Part shown: piece after piece, positions 58,138 to 64,000 of the stretch
Layout of the letters: every line of letters starts with the position of its first letter
Position numbering within the stretch: the first letter of the stretch is position 1
Source of the DNA: Sesamum alatum
Taxonomy: Eukaryota; Streptophyta; Magnoliopsida; Lamiales; Pedaliaceae
Length of the DNA stretch: 64,000 nt
Reading direction: 5' to 3'
Assembly (NCBI GenBank): GCA_034509735.1
Contig: JACGWO010000005.1
Coordinates: 27,150,383 to 27,214,382, forward strand
The notes under the pieces: generated by a model
Told to the model about the DNA's origin: nothing
Seen by the model: the letters and a program-made list of their open reading frames with translations, nothing else
Database searches by the model: none
Made by a program: the position numbers and the translations under genes

Positions 58138-59121
58138 TCTAGTTTTAGTTTGTTGAGAGTATTGGATGCACTTACAATCCGCTTATATTGTTTCCCGAGT
58201 GAAGTACTGAAACTAGTTCAGTATCTCTCCTTCACTTATAATGAAAAGCTTCCTACTTCCATATCCAAATTGTGGAATCTTCAATACTTGATTGTTCGAC
58301 AATATCTAAGCATCTTATCTTCTAGGGCTCTTCGGCCCTATCTGCCCATGGAGGTCTAGGATATGCGAGAATTGAAGCATCTCGAAGTCACAGAGAGCAA
58401 CCTACCAGATCCCAGTTATAATGGTGCTCTCTTACCGAACCTCTTGACACATTTAGGTATTAATGCTCTTAGTTCTACCAAAGTGATCCGTGGAAGAATC
58501 CCAAAGCTAAAGAAATTAGTAATTCAAATTGAACTAGCACGAAATACTGTTGAACCTTTGTGTTGCTTTGGTCATCTTGCCTCCCTCCATCGACTTGAGT
58601 CACTCAAATGCATCATCGTGAATCCTAATAGTAGATTGCAGGTTTTTGTTCCTATACCTCCTATTTTAATTTTCCCATTGAGTCTTACAAAGTTAACTTT
58701 GAATGGACTTGGATTTCCTTGGGAAACCATGAGTACTATTGTTGTATTGTCATATCTTGAAGTGCTCAAACTACAATGCTATGCCTTTCGAGGTGCATTA
58801 TGGAAAGCAAATGATGAGCATGGCTTTCATAAACTTAAATTTCTACTAATTGAAGACACTGATATCGAGGCTTGGGATGCATCTGATGTCAATCTCCCAT
58901 CACTTGAGCGCCTAATCATTCGGCACTGCTACAAACTGAAAAAGATCCCTGAGAAATTCGGAGATATTGGACCTCTTGAAATGATTAGGCTAGATGACTG
59001 CAACCCTTCTCTTGTGGCTTCTACAAAGGATTGCACAGAGAAAAGACCCAGCAGCAGCAAAAAGCTTGAAGTTTGTGTTAAGTCCTCCGTGGATGATAGG
59101 AAGCTCAAAAGTCATGAATAG
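58138..59121 (+). pseudogene. LRR part of NLR 2
   Basis: Open from about 58138 to a stop at 58359, then from 58363 to 59121 in the adjoining frame. Repeats include L-L-R-V-L-D-A-L-T-I-R, L-W-N-L-Q-Y-L-I-V, L-H-R-L-E-S-L-K-C and L-E-R-L-I-I-R-H-C. The 252-codon second part is uninterrupted and ends K-L-K-S-H-E. The text just after R3 (R-S-I-L-Y-T-G-P) continues S-H-V-R-S before R3. Confidence 0.82.
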
Positions 59122-59449
59122 CCCCTTGGCCTCGAAGGCAAGTCAAATTCAATTTTTATTAGTCAAATTCAAGTGCATGTGCTCCAATTAAAGTACATTA
59201 GGAATTGGCTCAGCTGCTGTGCCCCAAAAGAAATATCAGGCCGAGTAAAGCCTAGGTAGAGAAGACACACAACCAAATGCCTATATGGCTCAGGATCATC
59301 CAAAGGAGGAGTGTAAGTTGAGGTCAGCTTAACTCCCACGGGCAAAGGAGTAGAGGCAGGCTTGCAAGACGAGAAGCTTGCATCGAGGATAATATCCCGG
59401 ACAAATTTGTGTTGTGTGACTGAGGTGCCCTTCTCAGAATTTCCTATCT

Positions 59450-61395
59450 CCAAGCCAAGGAATATCCAAGATCTTTGGTTGTAAAGGCAGAATGCAGAAA
59501 TCGTTTAGTGTCGGCAATTAGAGACTCCGAAGGGCTGGTAAGCAAGACATCATCCACATATACGAATAAAATCAGCAGCCCAGCACTAGTGTATTTAACA
59601 AATAGGCAGTGATCGTGAGGTGACAGAAAAACCCATATAGTGGTCGTTTCAGTTTGCAGACCTTCCCTAGTTGAATTTAATACCCATCCGGAGGAGACAT
59701 GTAAAGATCTTCATCCAAGAAATGATGCAGAAATGTATTGTTGATGTCAACCTGGTGGATCAGCTATACATAGCTTGAACCAACCGCTAGGAGTGTACGA
59801 ACAGTTACAACCTTAGCCACCGGATAATCGATCAATGTAGTCAACCTCCTCAACTTGATGATATCCCTTAGCCACTTGCTTTATATCGTTCCAAAATCCC
59901 ATTAGGGTTCAACTTTACCTTGTACACCCACTTGTTTCCTGTGATCTTCTTACCCTCGGAAAAATCCACCACATCCCATGTATCATTCTTCTCAAGAGCA
60001 TCAATTTCCTGTTGCATTGCATTCTCCCAGTCCTTACATCCCTTCGCATGTATATAATTCTTAGGTTCCTGAACAGTGGATAAAATAGCCAAAAAAGCTA
60101 TATGTGATAAAGCAAGATCAAAAGATTCAACAATATGAGTGGAGAAATGACACTGAAAATCAGCAAGCCAAGGAGGTGGTTTAGACTGTCTTTGGGATGG
60201 CCTAATAGGAACAAGAGAATGAGGTAGTCCAGGAGTAGAACAAGAGGTATCAATGTGTTGGATAGATGGTACAGGAGGTGCAGAAGATGGCTCTGTGGGT
60301 GGTGGAGACACAGGATCTAGATTGGTCATGGGCATCAGGAGTGAAGATCTTAAGTGTGACTAATAGACTGATATGAAAATACGTCTTCATGGAAGACAAT
60401 GTCTCTGGAAATTAGGGATACTTTGTTGTCAATTTCATATAGTTTATATGTCTTCTGGCCATGCACATATCTTATGAAAACACACTTAAAAGCTCTTTGA
60501 TCAAACTTGGACTTGTGAGGGGTAACATTGGAAGCAAAGCATAGGAAACCAAAGGTTTTAAGGTTGTTATATGAAGTAGGAGTTTTGTATAGTAGTTCGA
60601 AGGGGGACTTCCAATTCAGAATAGATGAGGGTAGTTTGTCGATAATATGGGTGGCTGTAAGAATAAACTCAGCCCAGAAAGATCTAGGCAAATGCAACTT
60701 AAATATGAGAGCTCTCGCAACTTGGAGGAGGTGTCTATGCTTCCTTTCCACCACTCCATTTTGCGATGGGGTATAGGTGCAACTCCTTTGATGAATTACA
60801 CCATGTTTCTGTAAGAGGCTTGATAGGAAAAACTGAGAAACTCAGAGCCATTATCTGTCCGTATAGTCTTAATTTTGATGTCAAACTGAGTGAGGATATT
60901 GGCCAAGAAAGATGTTAGTGTTTGTAGTGTTTAGGATTTGTGACGCATAAGGAAAGTCCAAGCTACCCTGGAATAATCATCCACTATAATTAGGACATGA
61001 TAGCTCGATTGTTGGTACAAATGAGTAGAATTAAAGGCATCATTGTCCAAAAGATAGAGCTTTTTTATTTTTTTACATACGGTCAATGCGTTCTTACTCT
61101 TTAGGTCCTACAAGATGAATAGAGAGTTAAGAAAAAGGAAACAAACAGGCAAATACCTGCATAATTGAGATACGGAAAAGAGGTTATGGGAAAAACTAGG
61201 TACAAGAAGGACATTAGTGAGGGTGAAACTTGGTGAAATTTTGATGTTTCCATACTGTGTGGCTTGTGCTATGCTATTATCCGAAAGATTATAGTGACCA
61301 GGGGATTAAGAGGAGCAAGGGACTGAAACATACTTACATCACCACACATATGCCTCGTGGCTCCAGTATCTACTATCCAAGAATTAGAGTATGAT
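59450..61395 (-). pseudogene. Copia pol: protease, integrase and RT, broken
   Basis: Protease S-W-I-V-D-T-G-A-T-R-H-M (61380) has the D-T-G active site. Integrase K-T-I-R-T-D-N-G-S-E-F (60870) holds the second catalytic Asp; M-V-E-R-K-H-R-H-L (60754) and L-P-R-S-F-W-A-E continue it. The RT start is W-E-N-A-M-Q-Q-E-I-D-A-L (60030) and N-K-W-V-Y-K-V-K-L-N (59935). Stops and shifts break every domain. Residues further toward 59169 give P-L-D-D-P-E-P-Y-R and R-P-D-I-S-F-G, the RT C-terminal part. Confidence 0.85.
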
Positions 61396-62440
61396 TTACC
61401 ATTTGTCATCATTCTGTAACACCACACTTTCCATCTCATCCAGCTGTGCAAAGTGAACCTGCATCGGATCATGAGGTATCTTGTTTTGCACTAGCTTCAA
61501 AGCTTCCAATAGATCAGACACGAGGTTGTTCCTTGCTAAGTTAGTTTTGTCTAAAGATTGGTGGTGTTCAATTTCAGTGACTACATATGCTCTGCCATTT
61601 CCTCCATTCTTCTTCCTCCTCTCACTTAGTTCCTTGTACCAAGCTGGAACTCCGTAAATCTTGAAGCATGTATCCTTCCCATGGTCCGGTTTATTATAGT
61701 TTTCACAAATCAAATTCCTTTTATCCAACTGACCTTGTTTCTTAGGGATGTTCCTAGCACCTGTATCTGTCTTATGCTCAAATTCTCTTCTCTGCATTGC
61801 GACGTGGCCTCATGTCTCAGCAAACTCCACGTTGACTTATTCCTGCCTTTCCACTCTATACCATCTAGAAAGCCTTGTTTACATTTGGAAGTGGATCCAA
61901 TACTAAAATCTAACTGCAGATGTTATCATAGAAGTCACATAGTCCCATGAGGAACTGAATCAGTTGGCTAGTATCAATCTGATCTGTTTTGGTTTTGTTG
62001 CAGCCACAAGTACTTTTTCCACAAGTGCACATTGTAGGAGGCATCAGACATACCAACTCGTCCCAAAGTTGTTTCAGCTTAGTGTAATATGAGGTCACAC
62101 TCATGTCGCCTTGTGATACTGAATTAATCTCCCGCTGGATTTTGTACAGAAATGCACCATCACATTCACCATAATGTGCCTCGATTTCCAACCATAGAGA
62201 TCTTAATGAAGGCGAATACAAATAGGCATTCATAATATCCTCAGATATAGTGCTCAAAATCCAAGTTCTCACCGTTGAGTCTATTATTCTCCATTGTCTG
62301 AACTCTACAGATCCTTCAACTGGTTTCAAACACGATTCGTCAATGAAACCTAGCTTGTCCCTTTCTTCAAGTGCAATCTGCACTGATCGGCTCCAGGACA
62401 ACCAATTATTACCTCTCAATGGTGCTTAAATCATCACCAA
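61396..62440 (-). pseudogene. Copia gag with zinc knuckle
   Basis: The gag domain reads L-R-G-N-N-W-L-S-W-S-R-S-V (62415), W-I-L-S-T-I-S and Y-Y-T-K-L-K-Q-L-W-D-E-L (62080). An in-frame TAA (62426-62428) separates it from its likely start. In a second frame (61797-61396) the knuckle C-E-N-Y-N-K-P-D-H-G-K-D-T-C has Tyr at the second Cys position, so zinc binding is probably lost. Confidence 0.82.
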
Positions 62441-62610
62441 TCCATGATGCTCTAGCATCTACAATCTTCCAATGGCAATTTCATGTCCAGATCCAACATC
62501 TCCACTAGGCACAGCTGGAATCGGATTCGAGGAACTTGTTATCTCTTCACAAACTCAAATCATCTAGTACTAAATCAGAGGTAGCGATATGCTGAGACCA
62601 TCATAATGAT

Positions 62611-62623
62611 GGCTCTGATACCA
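62611..62623 (-). other. Copia primer-binding site
   Basis: The minus strand reads TGGTATCAGAGCC, complementary to the 3' end of initiator Met tRNA, the standard primer of plant copia elements. It fixes the inner edge of the 5' LTR at about 62624. Confidence 0.85.
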
Positions 62624-62920
62624 TAGATTTAGAGAATGAACTCATAATGAACAAGCAATGCAAGATGGAAGAAACCCTAAGTTTTGGAAAAAATATTCAT
62701 GTGTATTGAATGCTCAGCTGAGAGATAAAAAGCAAAGGCGGGAGAAAGGAGAAACTAACTAACTAACCCATAACAGCCTGCCAGGTCATCTGCCAACAAA
62801 GCAAAAAAAGACAAACTATACAAAGAAGAGCTAACAACTAATAAAAGCGTAATCATAAAAACGCGACTTATGTACAACAAGGAGAAGAACATGAAGGACT
62901 GGAATTGTTGTTGTTGGTAA
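62624..62920 (-). repeat. 5' LTR of the copia element (outer edge uncertain)
   Basis: Starts next to the primer site with TAGATTTAGAGAATGAACTC on the plus strand and is A-rich to about 62920. The second LTR is missing, so the outer border cannot be checked by comparison. Confidence 0.45.
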
Positions 62921-63379
62921 TGTGGGGAAGCTCAGATCTCTTCATTGATTAATTAAAGAAAAAATTAATTAAATTTTTTAGGTAAGATCCACTACATGTG
63001 GAGTCAGGCTACGACCAACTCTACTTTTTCTTTTTCTTTTTTCTTGAGATAAATGATGAAATGATATTAAGAAGACAACAATCAAATATACACACCGACA
63101 AGATTGTGCTACACAATGCACACACCTAGTACGCTAACAAAGATGTCTCCTAGCCCTACCGACAGAGTTAACAGAGCCATCCCTGCACTACTAACACAAG
63201 CAATTCTACAGCTGATCAATCACTCTCAAGCGCTGCCATGCATCTCCAGCACACCACCAATAACCAGTCCCCCAATTTCCTCCCAAGTGTGTTATACATA
63301 TGCCATATTCACTGATGCGCAGAGTCCTCAACAATTGACAGGATATGCCAAGGTAAGTTCGTCGACGCCCTATACCTAT
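62921..63379. other. Unassigned region
   Basis: No gene is recognised. Read on the minus strand it ends in AAAAAAGAAAAAGAAAAAG (63032-63010), preceded by an untranslated-looking stretch, so it may be the A-rich tail of a retrotransposed sequence. This is weak. Confidence 0.3.
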
Positions 63380-64000
63380 TGTGACACCCCCTACATAACT
63401 ACACGATATTATCACTAAGTATACATCCCTCCTACGTATAACCTATCTTATAAGAGATTTTCATTTAAATGAATAAAATCAATCCTATTAAACATATATA
63501 TATATATATATATGATAATGATAGAAGTTGTCAAAAGTTTATTTCTACTATGCCACATGTATACTCACGTACAAAATTCCAAAAAAAAAATGAAAGTTTC
63601 AGGTTATTACAGAATCTAAAACGCAAACCCGACAAAAGACTAGATGTTTAATAATCATATAGACAGAACCCTCGGCTTCAGATGTCACGGTTGACCCACC
63701 TATTCAGATCCATTTCACGACTTCAAATTTGACGTAGCGAGTCACCGTGATCTATCTCCTGAAAAATATTGGCAAGGAATGAGCTGCCTACTCAATAAGT
63801 ATAGCTAACCAGCCTATATACACACCCATAAATACATATCGTAATACAACCAACAAGTATTCGATATACAATCACCACAAAATTACAAAGTAATCAATGC
63901 CACAATCATGTATCAGTCTACAATATAATCTCAGAATTCACAGTTTATACTCTTGGGGCCCTGCTTACTCTAATTGGAGTACATCAGTCAATGGTTCTGT
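63380..64000 (+). repeat. Start of an LTR-like repeat, running off the window
   Basis: Opens TGTGACACCCCCTACATAAC, like TGTCACACCCC at 17896 and TGTCACGTCCC at 3349. It has the same later arrangement of a TCTCCTGAAAAAT block and CTACTCAATAAGTATAGCTA (63730-63810), where the others have a TGTAAGCAA-TTAGTGAGG block. The right end lies outside. The frame 63469-63651 is not a gene. Confidence 0.5.

Larger units (their letters stand above)
54690..59121 (+). pseudogene. R1-like CC-NBS-LRR resistance gene 2, broken
   Basis: The N-terminus is cut by CACTA D; the first recognisable text is R-L-A-A-F-R-L-E-N-V-L-E-S-Y-V (54755) of the CC domain. Then come M-F-G-L-D-D-E-L-V-R-L-K (54993) and, after a frameshift near 55070, P-loop G-M-V-G-I-G-K-T-T (55081; Val for the usual Gly) and kinase-2 C-L-I-V-L-D-D-V-W (55252). 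A second shift near 55460 is followed by C-E-G-L-P-L-T (55540) and an ARC2 block F-L-Y-M-G-G-F (55712). LTR R3 (56103-58087) splits the LRR start. The LRR resumes at 58138 and ends H-E at 59121. It is a paralogue of NLR 1. Confidence 0.87.
59169..62920 (-). mobile_element. Ty1/copia retrotransposon, 3'-truncated
   Basis: Minus-strand order: LTR (about 62920-62624), primer-binding site, gag, zinc knuckle, protease, integrase, RT. It stops within the RT/RNase H connection at about 59169, next to the NLR 2 end, so RNase H and the 3' LTR are missing. Copia order (integrase before RT) is clear. Confidence 0.85.

Noticed and set aside
1..64000. tRNA, rRNA or snoRNA genes
   Set aside because: No cloverleaf or conserved RNA box was recognised by eye. 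A tRNA-prediction program and a covariance-model search would be needed to exclude small RNAs.

Overview
The window is eukaryotic plant nuclear DNA: AT-rich, intron-bearing, long microsatellites, no operons, and almost entirely nested transposable elements. The only host genes recognised are two broken CC-NBS-LRR (NLR) disease-resistance genes of the late-blight R1-like type. That family, with CACTA, Tat, L1 and copia elements, points to a eudicot, probably an asterid; the species cannot be fixed from this sequence.

Layout. 1-7174: right part of a CACTA (En/Spm) transposon (A) with a dead TnpA-like gene, itself split by a 2.6 kb solo LTR (3349-5946, TSD TCAGC). 7175-8450: an L1 fragment and a hairpin repeat. 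8460-17623: a hairpin MITE split by a complete 8.7 kb CACTA element (B, 8493-17193, TSD AGG) carrying decayed TNP2-like and TnpA-like genes. 17.9-23.3 kb: LTR fragments related to the 2.6 kb solo LTR and AT-rich DNA. 23928-26368: NLR pseudogene 1. 26.9-34.2 kb: two Helitron-like elements, several hairpin MITEs and microsatellites. 34.5-36.0 kb: an unidentified degenerate coding stretch. 36.06-38.12 kb: truncated CACTA element C. 38.36-44.70 kb: L1 LINE on the minus strand, split by a solo LTR (R1) that holds two MITEs. 44.7-46.5 kb: a second LTR of the same family (R2). 47467-53841: a Ty3/gypsy (Tat-type) retrotransposon on the minus strand with an extra ORF region on the opposite strand. 53.85-54.68 kb: CACTA end fragment D. 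54.69-59.12 kb: NLR pseudogene 2, split by a third LTR of the R family (R3, TSD CGTTC). 59.17-62.9 kb: a Ty1/copia element on the minus strand. 63380-64000: start of another LTR-like repeat.

No gene here looks able to make its full-length product. The value of the window is its readable insertion history: several target-site duplications and restored reading-frame continuity show which element landed in which. Both NLRs decayed by separate routes, one by internal deletion plus frameshift, the other by frameshifts and an LTR insertion. The remaining surprises are structural: repeat arrays between the two CACTA genes, an antisense ORF in the Tat element, and a promoter-like site with a short ORF inside a Helitron-like element. 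I found no convincing new biochemical system.
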